Source: Microbispora sp. NBC_01189 (GTDB lineage Bacteria; Actinomycetota; Actinomycetes; Streptosporangiales; Streptosporangiaceae). From it: a stretch of DNA of 64,000 nt. The position numbers and the translations under genes were made by a program. Numbering within the stretch: position 1 is the first letter of the stretch; every line of letters starts with the position of its first letter. Below are positions 50,469 through 60,880 of this stretch, one piece after another. The DNA is taken from the NCBI RefSeq assembly GCF_036010665.1, contig NZ_CP108581.1:441501-505500 (forward strand), given 5' to 3'. The notes beneath the pieces were generated by a model that was not told the origin of the DNA, searched no databases, and saw only the letters and a program-made list of their open reading frames with translations.

Positions 50469-51265
50469 CGGGTCTCCGGCTGGAAGGGGTGAGCAAGGAG
50501 TTCGTCCCGGGGCGGCCGGTGCTCCAGGACGTGGACCTGTCCGTGGCGCCGGGCGACTTCGTCTGCGTGGTGGGGGCGAGCGGCTCGGGCAAGTCGACCC
50601 TGCTGGGGATGGTCGCGGGCCTCGTCCCGCCCACGGCCGGCCGGGTGCTGCTGGACGGCCGGGAGGTCGCGGGCCCCGGTCCGGACCGCGGGCTGGTGTT
50701 CCAGACCGCCTCGCTGTACCCGTGGCGGACCGTGGCCCGCAACGTCGCGTTCGGCCTGGAGGCGCTCGGCCTGCCGCGCGCCGCCCGGCGGGAGCGGGTG
50801 CGGTGGCTGCTCGACGAGGTGGGCCTCGGTCATCTGGCCGGGGCCCTGCCGGGCAGCCTGTCGGGCGGGCAGCAGCAGCGGGTGGCGATCGCCCGCGCGC
50901 TGGCCTGCGCGCCGCGCGTGCTGCTGCTCGACGAGCCGTTCGGCGCGCTCGACGTGCAGACCAGGGAGGACATGCAGCTGTTCGTACGGCAGGTCTGGCA
51001 GGACGTGACGCCGGCCGGGGAACGCCCGACGATCGTCATGGTGACCCACGACACGGAGGAGGCCGTGGTCCTCGCCCGCCGGGTCGTCGTGCTGTCCAGC
51101 GATCCCGGCCGGATCAGCCAGGAGATCGTCATCGGCCTGCCGGAACCCCGCCCGCCGGCGATCAGGCGCTCCGCGGAGTTCCTGCGGATCAGGGCGGAGG
51201 TCGAGGACCTGGTCCGGGCCGAGCACCGCGCCCACCAGGCGCGGCTCGCCGCCGCGCCGGCGTGA
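50465..51265 (+). CDS. ABC transporter ATP-binding protein (probable guanidine uptake)
   Basis: 266 residues. Walker A GASGSGKST, Q-loop LVFQTASLYPWRTVARNVAF, signature LSGGQQQRVAIARAL, Walker B LLLDEPFGALD and the switch His in VMVTHDTEEAVVLARRVVVL are all intact. It belongs to the SsuB/TauB/NrtD subgroup and powers the permease just upstream, with which it overlaps by 4 nt. It closes the riboswitch-hydrolase-importer operon. Confidence 0.95.
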   Translation: MTGLRLEGVSKEFVPGRPVLQDVDLSVAPGDFVCVVGASGSGKSTLLGMVAGLVPPTAGRVLLDGREVAGPGPDRGLVFQTASLYPWRTVARNVAFGLEALGLPRAARRERVRWLLDEVGLGHLAGALPGSLSGGQQQRVAIARALACAPRVLLLDEPFGALDVQTREDMQLFVRQVWQDVTPAGERPTIVMVTHDTEEAVVLARRVVVLSSDPGRISQEIVIGLPEPRPPAIRRSAEFLRIRAEVEDLVRAEHRAHQARLAAAPA

Positions 51266-51352
51266 TCGGGAGGGTCGCGGGACGACCGGCGGCGCGGGTG
51301 GCGTTAAGGTCGCTGCTGATGGATTAAGACTCGCTAGTGAAGGGATATCGCC

Positions 51353-51781
51353 ATGGCGACCACTCGTACCGCGACGACGCAGTGGAAGGGCGCCCTGCTC
51401 GACGGTTCGGGCACCGTCTCGCTCGACACCTCCGGCGTCGGCACCTTCGACGTCTCCTGGCCCTCCCGGGCCGAGCAGGCGAACGGCAAGACGAGCCCGG
51501 AGGAGCTCATCGCGGCCGCCCACTCCTCGTGCTTCTCGATGGCCCTGTCCCACGGCCTGGCCCAGGCGGGCACCCCGCCGCAGTCGGTCGAGACCCGGGC
51601 GGACGTGACCTTCCAGCCCGGGGAGGGCATCACCGGCATCGTGCTCTCCGTACGGGCCCAGGTGTCCGGCCTGTCGGCCGAGGACTTCCAGCAGGCGGCG
51701 GAGACCGCGAAGGCGAACTGCCCGGTGAGCAAGGCGCTGGCCGGCACGACGATCACCCTGAACGCCGAACTCGTGGGCTGA
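51353..51781 (+). CDS. osmC: OsmC-family hydroperoxide reductase
   Basis: 142 residues. The two peroxidatic/resolving cysteines are in AAHSSCFSMALSHGLAQAG and AKANCPVSKALAGTTITLNA, with Arg and Glu (TSPEELIAAAHS) of the OsmC active site. It reduces organic hydroperoxides in the cytosol, the electrons coming from low-molecular thiols or lipoyl proteins. It has its own promoter region (51266-51352) with AAGGGATATCG before the ATG, and is followed by a perfect terminator palindrome. Confidence 0.93.
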   Translation: MATTRTATTQWKGALLDGSGTVSLDTSGVGTFDVSWPSRAEQANGKTSPEELIAAAHSSCFSMALSHGLAQAGTPPQSVETRADVTFQPGEGITGIVLSVRAQVSGLSAEDFQQAAETAKANCPVSKALAGTTITLNAELVG

Positions 51782-51792
51782 ACCGCCTGCGG

Positions 51793-51822
51793 GGCCCCCG
51801 CCGGACCGGTCCGGCGGGGGCC
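51793..51822 (+). terminator. Terminator palindrome after osmC
   Basis: A perfect 30-bp palindrome with half GGCCCCCGCCGGACC, beginning 12 nt after the osmC stop. Transcripts would fold into a very stable hairpin. Confidence 0.82.
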
Positions 51823-51897
51823 TCCGCGTGCGCGGACCGGGAGCAGGGGTACCGCCCCAGGTGCACGAATTGTCCGGGCAGTGGAGAATGAGGTTAC

Positions 51898-54041
<2,144 letters not shown>

Positions 54042-54045
<4 letters not shown>

Positions 54046-54938
54046 CCCCGGCACCACCGCACCCCCCACGACCTCCGCACACCGGCCTGCCGCCGAAGCC
54101 CCGGGCGGCGGTCGTACGGGACGCCCTGGGGGTCGGCGCGGCGGTCGGCCTCTCCGGGTTCGCGTTCGGCGTGACGGCGGCGGGGGCCGGGATGACGCTC
54201 GCCCAGACCTGCGTGCTGTCGCTGCTGGTCTTCACCGGGGCGTCCCAGTTCGCGCTGGTGGGCGCGCTCGGCGCCGGCGGAGCCCCGCTCGCCGCCGCGG
54301 CGGGGGCGCTGCTGCTGGGCGTCCGCAACGCCTTCTACGGCCTGCGTCTCTCCGAGATGCTCGGCCTCCCCGCGGCGGTCCGCCCGCTCGCCGCCCAGTG
54401 GGTGATCGACGAGACCTCAGCCGTGGCCCTGGCCCAGCCCGACCGGCGTCTCGCCCGGCTCGGCTTCACCGTCACGGGCGTGACCCTGTACGCCGGGTGG
54501 AACATCACGACCCTCCTCGGCGCGCTGGGCGCCGAGGCCCTGGGCGACCCGGCGGCCTGGGGACTCGACGTGGCCGGTCCGGCCGTCTTCCTCGCCCTCC
54601 TCCTGCCCATGCTGCGGCCCGTGCGCCGGGACCGCTCCTCCGCCACTCCCACGGCGGGGGCCGGCGCCGCCCCGGCTCGGGGCCAGGGTGAGGCGGGCCC
54701 GGCGACGGCCCGGCCGGCCCGGGCCACCGTCCTCCGGCATGAGGTGGCGGTGGCGGTGCTGGCCGCCCTGCTGGCGCTGGCCTGCGTGCCGTTCCTGCCC
54801 GCGGGCGTCCCGGTGCTGGTGGCCGTGCTCGCCGCGCCCGCCGTCCTCGCCGTCGCCGCGCTCCGGTCCCGCTCCGCCGCGCGGCGCGAGCGGACTACGG
54901 CGGCACGGACTTCGGCGGCGCGGACGGAGGAGGCGTGA
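54042..54938 (+). CDS. azlC: AzlC-family branched-chain amino acid exporter subunit
   Basis: 298 residues. The LIV-E/AzlC core lies in the first 200 residues: VGLSGFAFGVTAAGAGMTLA, LSLLVFTGASQFALVGALGA, LLGVRNAFYGLRLSEMLGLP and WVIDETSAVALAQ, with five or so membrane helices. A Pro/Ala/Gly-rich linker of about 50 residues interrupts the protein before the last helices, longer than usual for AzlC. With AzlD it exports branched-chain amino acids or analogues. Confidence 0.9.
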
Positions 54939-55246
54939 TGGGGGCCTGGATCGCGATCGCGGTCACCGCCGCCGGGTGCTACGCGGTCAAGCTCCTCGGG
55001 CTGTCGGTCCCGGCGGCGGTGCTGGAGCGGCCGCTCGTGCGCAGGCTCGCCGCGCTGGTGCCGGTCGCGGCGCTGGCCGCGCTGATCGCCCTGCAGACCT
55101 TCGCCGACGGCCGCACGCTCGTCGTCGACGCCCGGGCGGCCGGCCTCGCCGCGGCGGCCGTCGCCCTGCTGCTGCGCGCGCCCTTCCTCGTGACCGTCGC
55201 CGCGGCCGTCGTCGTCACCGCTGCCGTGCGCGCCCTGACCGGCTGA
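54938..55246 (+). CDS. azlD: AzlD-family exporter subunit
   Basis: 102 residues with three or four membrane helices: WIAIAVTAAGCYAVKLLGLS, LAALVPVAALAALIALQTFA and FLVTVAAAVVVTAAVRALTG. It is the usual small partner of AzlC. The ATG at 54938 shares one base with the azlC stop and has GGAGG 7 nt upstream; a GTG at 54935 is the alternative. Confidence 0.9.
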   Translation: MGAWIAIAVTAAGCYAVKLLGLSVPAAVLERPLVRRLAALVPVAALAALIALQTFADGRTLVVDARAAGLAAAAVALLLRAPFLVTVAAAVVVTAAVRALTG

Positions 55247-55250
55247 GCTG

Positions 55251-55290
55251 TGCTCAACCGTGCTGACACGTGCTGAACGGTGCTGCCGAG
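55251..55290. repeat. 10-bp phased repeat, four copies
   Basis: Four successive decamers beginning TGCTS (TGCTCAACCG, TGCTGACACG, TGCTGAACGG, TGCTGCCGAG) in exact 10-bp register, between convergent azlD and the ligase gene. One helical turn apart; no clear hairpin. Confidence 0.7.
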
Positions 55291-55339
55291 CCCCGCCAAA
55301 CCCCGCCAAGGCCTGCCGGTCTGCGGACGCTGGGGCGGC

Positions 55340-56464
55340 TCAGCGGGCGAGGATCTCGTCGAGGTCGTAACTCACCGGGCGTTCGAGCTGGTCGTAGGTG
55401 CAGGACTCGGGCGTGCGGTCGGTGCGCCAGCGCCGGAACTGGGCGGTGTGCCGGAACCGGTCGCCCTCCATGTGGTCGTAGGCGACCTCGATCACCCGCT
55501 CGGGCCGCAGCGGGATGAACGACAGGTCCTTCTTGGCGTTCCATCGCGAGACGGCGCCCGGCAGGCGCTGGCCCTGCGCGCCACCCTGCCCACCGCTCTG
55601 TGCCACCTCGGCCCAGTGTCCCCAGGGGTGCTCGCTCAGGTCCTCCAGCCGGTACGGCGCGAGCTCCCCGACCAGCTCCTCGCGCCTCTTCATCGGGAAG
55701 GAGGCGGCCACCCCCACGTGGTGCAGGCGGCCGTCGGCGGAGTACAGCCCGAGCAGCAGCGACCCGACGACCGGCCCCGACTTGTGCTCTCGGTAGCCCG
55801 CGACGACGCAGTCGGCCGTCCGTTCGTGCTTGACCTTGAACATCACCCGCTTGTCCGGCGTGTACGGCTGGTCTCCCGGCTTGACCACGATGCCGTCGAG
55901 CCCGGCGCCCTCGAACGCGTCGAACCACTCGGCGGCCCGGCCCGCGTCCCGGGTGACCGGGGTGAGCCGCACCGACCGGCCCGCCCCCGCCAGCGCCTCC
56001 TCCAGCCGGGCCCGCCGCGCCGAGAACGGCGTCTCCATCAGGTCCTCCCCGCCGACGGCGAGCAGGTCGAAGGCGACGAAGGAGGCGGGCGTGCTCTCGG
56101 CCAGCAGCCGCACCCGGGACTGCGCCGGATGGATGCGCTGCTGGAGCGCGTCGAAGTCGAGCGACTGGCCCCTGATGAGCACGATCTCGCCGTCCACCAC
56201 GCACCGGAGCGGCAGCTCCTTCCTGACGGCCTCGACCAGCTCCGGGAAGTAGCGCGTGAAGGGCCGCTCGTTCCTGCTGCCCAGGAAGACCTCGTCGCCG
56301 TCGCGGAAGACGATGCAGCGGAAGCCGTCCCACTTGGGCTCGTAGTAGAGCGTGCCGTCCTGCTCGGGCAGCTTCTTGACGGCCTTGGCGAGCATCGGCG
56401 CGACCGGCGGCACCACCGGCAGGTCCAGGTCGGGGATCCGCGGCTCAACCGGCGGCTTCATCAT
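55340..56464 (-). CDS. ligC: ATP-dependent DNA ligase (LigC/LigD-ligase type)
   Basis: 374 residues. Motif I LYYEPKWDGFRCIVFRDGD has the adenylated Lys; GSRNERPFTRYFPELVEAV, VVDGEIVLI, VAFDLL and VVKPGDQPYTPDKRVMFKVK are the later nucleotidyltransferase motifs. An OB-fold C-terminal half (VVAGYREHKSGPVVGSLLLG onward) contacts DNA. This stand-alone form is the actinobacterial LigC, which can back up LigD in end joining and nick repair. Its start overlaps the RibD-like gene by 20 nt. The polymerase-domain gene lies 3.3 kb to the right on the same strand. Confidence 0.93.
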   Translation of the reverse strand: MMKPPVEPRIPDLDLPVVPPVAPMLAKAVKKLPEQDGTLYYEPKWDGFRCIVFRDGDEVFLGSRNERPFTRYFPELVEAVRKELPLRCVVDGEIVLIRGQSLDFDALQQRIHPAQSRVRLLAESTPASFVAFDLLAVGGEDLMETPFSARRARLEEALAGAGRSVRLTPVTRDAGRAAEWFDAFEGAGLDGIVVKPGDQPYTPDKRVMFKVKHERTADCVVAGYREHKSGPVVGSLLLGLYSADGRLHHVGVAASFPMKRREELVGELAPYRLEDLSEHPWGHWAEVAQSGGQGGAQGQRLPGAVSRWNAKKDLSFIPLRPERVIEVAYDHMEGDRFRHTAQFRRWRTDRTPESCTYDQLERPVSYDLDEILAR

Positions 56465-57182
56465 GCGCCTCCCTGAGGTATCGGCAGAAGAGGAAGCCGT
56501 CCTCCTCCAGCACCTGGGCGAGGGTCAGCGGCGTGCGCGAGGCGACGCCGTCCAGTATGCGCGCGGCGTCGCCCCCGGCGAGCAGCGGGCTCACCGTCAG
56601 CGCCAGCTCGTCGACGAGCCCGGCGGCGGCGAGCTGCGCGTTGATCCGCGGCCCGCCCTCGCACAGGATCCGGCCGAGCCCGAGACCGCGCAGCTCGTCC
56701 ACCGCGGTCGCGAGATCGACCCGGTCGTCTCCGGCGACGATCAGGACGGCCTTGTCCGCGGCCTCCTCCCGGCGCTCCTTGGGCGCCGCCTCCGTCGTGA
56801 TCACGATGGTCCGGGCGTACGGCTCGGCCTCGGTGAACAGCGGGCCGCCGAGATCGAGGTCGAGCAGACGGGTGACGACGGCGATCGGCGGCACGGGCGG
56901 GCGGCCCGCGCGCGGCGCCCGCCACGACTCGCGCGGACGGGCCGGACGGTAGCCCTCCGTGCGGACGGTGGCGGCGCCGGCGAGCACCACGTCGGCCAGG
57001 CCGCGCAGCAGCCCGAAGATCCGTTTGTCGGCCCGGCCGGACAGGCCCTCCGAGTGGCCCTCGACCCAGGCCGCGCCGTCGGCGCTCGCCACCATGTTGA
57101 GGCGCAGCCAGTGGTCACGCGGGTAGGCGTAGGCCGCGGCGATGTCGGGATCGTCCTCGGCGTGGGGATGGATGCGGCGCAC
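56445..57182 (-). CDS. RibD C-terminal/dihydrofolate-reductase-like reductase
   Basis: About 245 residues from a GTG at 57182. The RibD-C fold is shown by LRLNMVASADGAAWVEGHSE, GLLRGLADVVLAGAATVRTE, VDELRGLGLGRILCEGGPRI and ELALTVSPLLAGGDAARI. NADPH-binding GxGRILCEGGP is typical of the pyrimidine reductase in riboflavin synthesis, but no other rib gene is near, so this belongs to the broad unassigned group of RibD-like reductases. Its 3' end overlaps the ligase start by 20 nt, so the two are co-translated. Confidence 0.85.
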   Translation of the reverse strand: MRRIHPHAEDDPDIAAAYAYPRDHWLRLNMVASADGAAWVEGHSEGLSGRADKRIFGLLRGLADVVLAGAATVRTEGYRPARPRESWRAPRAGRPPVPPIAVVTRLLDLDLGGPLFTEAEPYARTIVITTEAAPKERREEAADKAVLIVAGDDRVDLATAVDELRGLGLGRILCEGGPRINAQLAAAGLVDELALTVSPLLAGGDAARILDGVASRTPLTLAQVLEEDGFLFCRYLREAHDEAAG

Positions 57183-57376
57183 GGTTCCCACACTCGCACA
57201 CCGCACCGACAACACCGTACCGCCCCGGCCGCACCGACCCCCGGCCGCACCGGCCCGGCCTCGCAACGCGTACGGACCGGCAGCGCGGGAACGGCACATC
57301 GGGGGAGGCGTCGTCGCCGGTGCCGGGCGGGGCCCGGGACGCCGGACGAGCCGATGCGACGGGAGGGACAGGGGAC

Positions 57377-58258
57377 ATGTGCCGCTGGCTGGCCTACTCC
57401 GGCTCGCCGATCACTCTGGACAAACTGCTCTACGAGCCGGAGAACTCACTGATCGACCAGAGTCTCCATTCCAGGTACGGCCAGGAGACGGTGAACGGCG
57501 ACGGGTTCGGCGTCGGCTACTACAGTGCCGGCCACCACGGGGACGGCCATCACGGGGACGGCCACCACGGGGACGGTGGCGCGGCACCCGCGGTGTTCAA
57601 GGACACCAAGCCCGCGTGGGGCGACCGCAACCTGCGCGAACTCGCCCGGCATGTCCGGTCGCCGCTCTTCATGGCGCACGTGCGGGCGTCCTCGGGAACG
57701 GCGATACAGCAGACGAACTGCCATCCGTTCAGGTACGGCCCGTGGCTGTGGATGCACAACGGCACGATCTGCGAGTTCGGCCGCATGAAACGGGATCTCG
57801 TCATGGCCGTCGCCCCGGATCTGTTCGCGTCCATCGAGGGGTCCACGGACTCGGAGGTCATGTTCTTCCTGGCGCTCACGCTGGGGCTGCGGGAGGACCC
57901 GCCGGGGGCGGTGGCGCGGATGGCCGGTCTCGTGGAGCGGACGGCGCGCGGGCACGGCGTGGAGCACCCGCTCCAGATGTCGCTGGCCACGTCGAACGGC
58001 GAGCACGTGTGGTCCTTCCGCTACTCCAGCGACCATCGTTCGCGATCGCTGTTCCACAGCGCGGACACGCAGACTCTCCGGCGCCTGCATCCGGAGGTCT
58101 TCGAGTCCGTGGAACTCTCGGACGACGCGCGGGTCGTCGTGTCCGAGCCCCTGCGCGATCTGCCGGGCCTGTGGCTGGAGGTGCCGGAGTCGACGTACAC
58201 GATCGTCAAACCGGATTTCTTCGAGATGCACCCCTTCAACCCGGTGGCACCGGAATGA
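57377..58258 (+). CDS. Class II glutamine amidotransferase
   Basis: 293 residues. The mature catalytic Cys is residue 2 (MCRWLAYSG), with NGDGFGVGYY, HVRASSGTAIQQTNCHPF and MHNGTICEF as the glutamine-site motifs of the YafJ/EgtC type. It is a free-standing glutaminase domain, so it releases ammonia from glutamine or a gamma-glutamyl compound. A three-fold GHHGDG insert at about residue 53 looks like a slippage expansion. It is 96 nt upstream of glutamate decarboxylase on the same strand, so its glutamate may be the next enzyme's substrate. GGGAGGG precedes the ATG. Confidence 0.9.
   Translation: MCRWLAYSGSPITLDKLLYEPENSLIDQSLHSRYGQETVNGDGFGVGYYSAGHHGDGHHGDGHHGDGGAAPAVFKDTKPAWGDRNLRELARHVRSPLFMAHVRASSGTAIQQTNCHPFRYGPWLWMHNGTICEFGRMKRDLVMAVAPDLFASIEGSTDSEVMFFLALTLGLREDPPGAVARMAGLVERTARGHGVEHPLQMSLATSNGEHVWSFRYSSDHRSRSLFHSADTQTLRRLHPEVFESVELSDDARVVVSEPLRDLPGLWLEVPESTYTIVKPDFFEMHPFNPVAPE
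57530..57574 (+). repeat. 15-bp coding repeat, three copies
   Basis: GGCCACCACGGGGAC three times, with one base change in the middle copy, encoding the GHHGD repeat in the amidotransferase. Confidence 0.9.
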
Positions 58259-58354
58259 CGAAGACGCATCTACCGCGGCTTTGACCATCGTCTGCCCGGT
58301 CTGTAGCCGCCGGCTGCCAGACTCGTTCGGAGGGCCGGCGGAGAGGAGCGGACG

Positions 58355-59758
58355 GTGGCTTCACGGGACGGCGGACGGTCCGGGCAACGGCCGGTATGGG
58401 TCAATCCGTTGTTCGGGGCGGCCGACCCCGCCTCCGGGATCACGACGGTTCCTCCCCGGCACCGGCTGCCGGACGGGCCCGCGTCGCCCGCCGCCGTGTC
58501 CCGGCTCATCCGCGACGAGCTGATGCTGGACGGCAACCCGCGGCTGAACCTCGCCACGTTCGTGACCACCTGGATGGAGCCGGAGGCGCACGCGCTCATG
58601 GCCGGCGTCTCCGACAGGAACCTCGTCGACAGGGACGAGTATCCCGCGACCGCGGAGCTTGAGCGGCGCTGCGTTCCGATGCTCGGCCACCTGTGGAACG
58701 CCCCCGACCCCGACGCCTCGGTCGGAACCTCCACCGTCGGCTCCAGCGAGGCCTGCATGCTCGGCGGGATGGCGCTCAAGCGCCGCTGGACGCGGCGCGA
58801 CGCCGGCCGCCGCGCCGCCGGGGCGCGGCCCAACCTGGTCATGGGCGTCAACGTCCAGGTGTGCTGGAGGAAGTTCTGCAACTACTGGGAAGTGGAGCCC
58901 CGCCTGGTCCCCATGAGGGGCGACCGGTTCCACCTGGGCGCGGAGGAGGCCGCCGAACGGTGCGACGAGAACACCATCGGCGTCGTCACCGTCCTGGGCT
59001 CCACGATTGACGGAAGCTACGAGCCGGTCGCCGAGGTCTGCGCGGCGCTCGACGCGCTGGAGGAACGCACGGGGTGGTCCGTGCCCGTGCACGTGGACGC
59101 CGCGTCGGGCGGGATGATCGCCCCCTTCCTCGATCCGGACCTGGTGTGGGACTTCCGCCTGCCGCGGGTCGCGTCCATCAACGTCTCGGGCCACAAGTAC
59201 GGGATGGTCTACCCGGGACTCGGGTGGATCCTGTGGCGGGACCGGGACGCGCTCCCCGGCGACCTGGTGGAGCACGTGGACTATCTCGGCGGAGACGTGG
59301 CGACGTTCACCCTCAACTTCTCCCGGTCCGGATCGCAGGTCGTCGCGCAGTACTACAACTTCCTCCGGCTCGGTCACGCGGGCTTCAGCGAGGTGCAGGG
59401 GGCGCTCCGGCGGGTGGCGACCCATCTCGCCGGGCGGATCGAGGATCTCGGCTGTTTCCGGCTCCTCACCCGGGGCGACCAGCTACCGGTGTTCGCCTTC
59501 ACCACCGGCCACGACGTCACCCGGTTCAACGTCTACGACGTCTCCCGGCGGTTGCGGGAGTGGGGCTGGCTGGTGCCGGCCTACGCCTTCCCGCCCGACC
59601 GGGAGGACCTGCACGTGCTGAGGGTGGTGTGCCGCAACGGGTTCTCGCTCGATCTGGCCGACCGGCTGGTGGACGACCTTCGCGGCCTGCTGCCCTGGCT
59701 GCAACGGCAGTCCACGCCCATATTCGGCCCGGACGACGCGACGAGCTTCCACCACTGA
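58355..59758 (+). CDS. gad: Glutamate decarboxylase
   Basis: 467 residues, full length for GadA/GadB. NLATFVTTWMEPEAHALMAG, SSEACMLGGMALKRRW, CWRKFCNYWEVEPRLVPMRG, VHVDAASGGMIAPFLDPDL and the PLP-Lys motif INVSGHKYGMVYPGLGW are present. It converts glutamate to GABA and consumes a proton, aiding acid tolerance. The C-terminus PIFGPDDATSFHH keeps the terminal His residues that plug the site at neutral pH in E. coli GadB. The GTG follows GGAGAGGAG. No GABA antiporter is adjacent. Confidence 0.95.
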   Translation: MASRDGGRSGQRPVWVNPLFGAADPASGITTVPPRHRLPDGPASPAAVSRLIRDELMLDGNPRLNLATFVTTWMEPEAHALMAGVSDRNLVDRDEYPATAELERRCVPMLGHLWNAPDPDASVGTSTVGSSEACMLGGMALKRRWTRRDAGRRAAGARPNLVMGVNVQVCWRKFCNYWEVEPRLVPMRGDRFHLGAEEAAERCDENTIGVVTVLGSTIDGSYEPVAEVCAALDALEERTGWSVPVHVDAASGGMIAPFLDPDLVWDFRLPRVASINVSGHKYGMVYPGLGWILWRDRDALPGDLVEHVDYLGGDVATFTLNFSRSGSQVVAQYYNFLRLGHAGFSEVQGALRRVATHLAGRIEDLGCFRLLTRGDQLPVFAFTTGHDVTRFNVYDVSRRLREWGWLVPAYAFPPDREDLHVLRVVCRNGFSLDLADRLVDDLRGLLPWLQRQSTPIFGPDDATSFHH

Positions 59759-59774
59759 TCCGCCGGCGGCGGGC

Positions 59775-60785
59775 TCAGGCGCCGGCGGCGTCGCCGGACG
59801 GCCGGGCCTTGGACGGCTGCACCCGCTTGGGCTCGCCGGGCATCTTCGGATAGTTCGGCGGATACGGCAGGTCGCCCCGCTCGTCGGCCTCGTACCACTC
59901 CAGCAGCGTGCCGATGCCGAAGGCGCGGTCGTCGATCTCCCGCTGCACGTCGCCCAGCGCGGCGAAGCGCTCCGGCACCGTCCTCAGGTCGAAGGCGCCC
60001 GGGTCGCAGTCCTCCAGCTCGGCCCAGGTCACCGGGGCGGAGACCCGGCCGTCGGGCCGGGCGCGCACCGAGTAGGCGGACGCCACCGTCCGGTCGCGGG
60101 CGTTCTGGTTGTAGTCGATGAAGACCTTCTCCCCCCGCTCCTCCTTCCACCAGGCGGTCGTCGCGAGATCCGTGCGCCGCTCCACCTCCCGGGCGAAGGC
60201 GATGGCGGCGTGCCGCACCTCCGTGAAGGTCCAGCGCGGCTCTATGCGCACGTTGACGTGGACGCCGCGGCTGCCGGAGGTCTTCGGGAACCCCCGCATG
60301 CCCAGCTCGTCGAGAACCTCCTTCACCGTGAAGGCGACCGTACGGGCCTGCTCGAACGACGTGCCCGGCTGCGGGTCGATGTCGACGCGCAACTCGTCGG
60401 GATGGTCGAGGTCGGCGCGGCGGGCGTGCCACGGGTGGAAGTCGATCGTGCCGAGGTTGGCGCACCAGGCGATGGCCGCCACCTCCGTCGGGCAGAAGGC
60501 GTCGGCCGTGCGCCCGCTGGGGAAGCGCACGGTGACGGTCTCGATCCAGTCGGGGTGCCGGGGCATCCGCTTCTGGTAGATCGCCTCGGAGCCGACGCCG
60601 TCCGGGTGCCGCTTGAGGTAGGTCGGCCGCTCCCGCAGGGCGCGCAGCGCGCCCTCACCGACGCTGACGTAGTACGCCACCAGATCGCGCTTGGTCGCGC
60701 CGATCGCCGGGAAGTAGACCTTGTCGGGGTTCGTGACCTTGACGACCCGGTCACCCACCTCGATCTCGATGTACGGCGAAGCCAT
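59775..60785 (-). CDS. NHEJ polymerase domain protein (LigD PolDom type)
   Basis: 336 residues. MASPYIEIEVGDRVVKVTNP with NPDKVYFP, and DELRVDIDPQPGTSFEQART, whose two Asp form the archaeo-eukaryotic primase catalytic pair, then TSGSRGVHVNVRIEPRW and FIDYNQNARDRTVASAYSVR. These are the primase-like polymerase motifs of bacterial LigD, which here is split from the ligase. It fills gaps at broken ends in cooperation with Ku. No ku gene is in the window. It is convergent with gad, 16 nt apart. Confidence 0.93.
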   Translation of the reverse strand: MASPYIEIEVGDRVVKVTNPDKVYFPAIGATKRDLVAYYVSVGEGALRALRERPTYLKRHPDGVGSEAIYQKRMPRHPDWIETVTVRFPSGRTADAFCPTEVAAIAWCANLGTIDFHPWHARRADLDHPDELRVDIDPQPGTSFEQARTVAFTVKEVLDELGMRGFPKTSGSRGVHVNVRIEPRWTFTEVRHAAIAFAREVERRTDLATTAWWKEERGEKVFIDYNQNARDRTVASAYSVRARPDGRVSAPVTWAELEDCDPGAFDLRTVPERFAALGDVQREIDDRAFGIGTLLEWYEADERGDLPYPPNYPKMPGEPKRVQPSKARPSGDAAGA

Positions 60786-60880
60786 GTAGGCGACCCTACC
60801 CCCAGGGAAGATCCTGGACGGTCTGATGGTTCCTCACTTCGTAATCCCCGCGAGGGGCCACCGGACACCGGGTGGTGAGC

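Noticed and set aside
48595-51265. Calling the ABC system a nitrate or sulfonate importer
   Set aside because: The family includes many substrates. Overlap with the riboswitch-controlled hydrolase gene is stronger evidence for guanidine than the family name.
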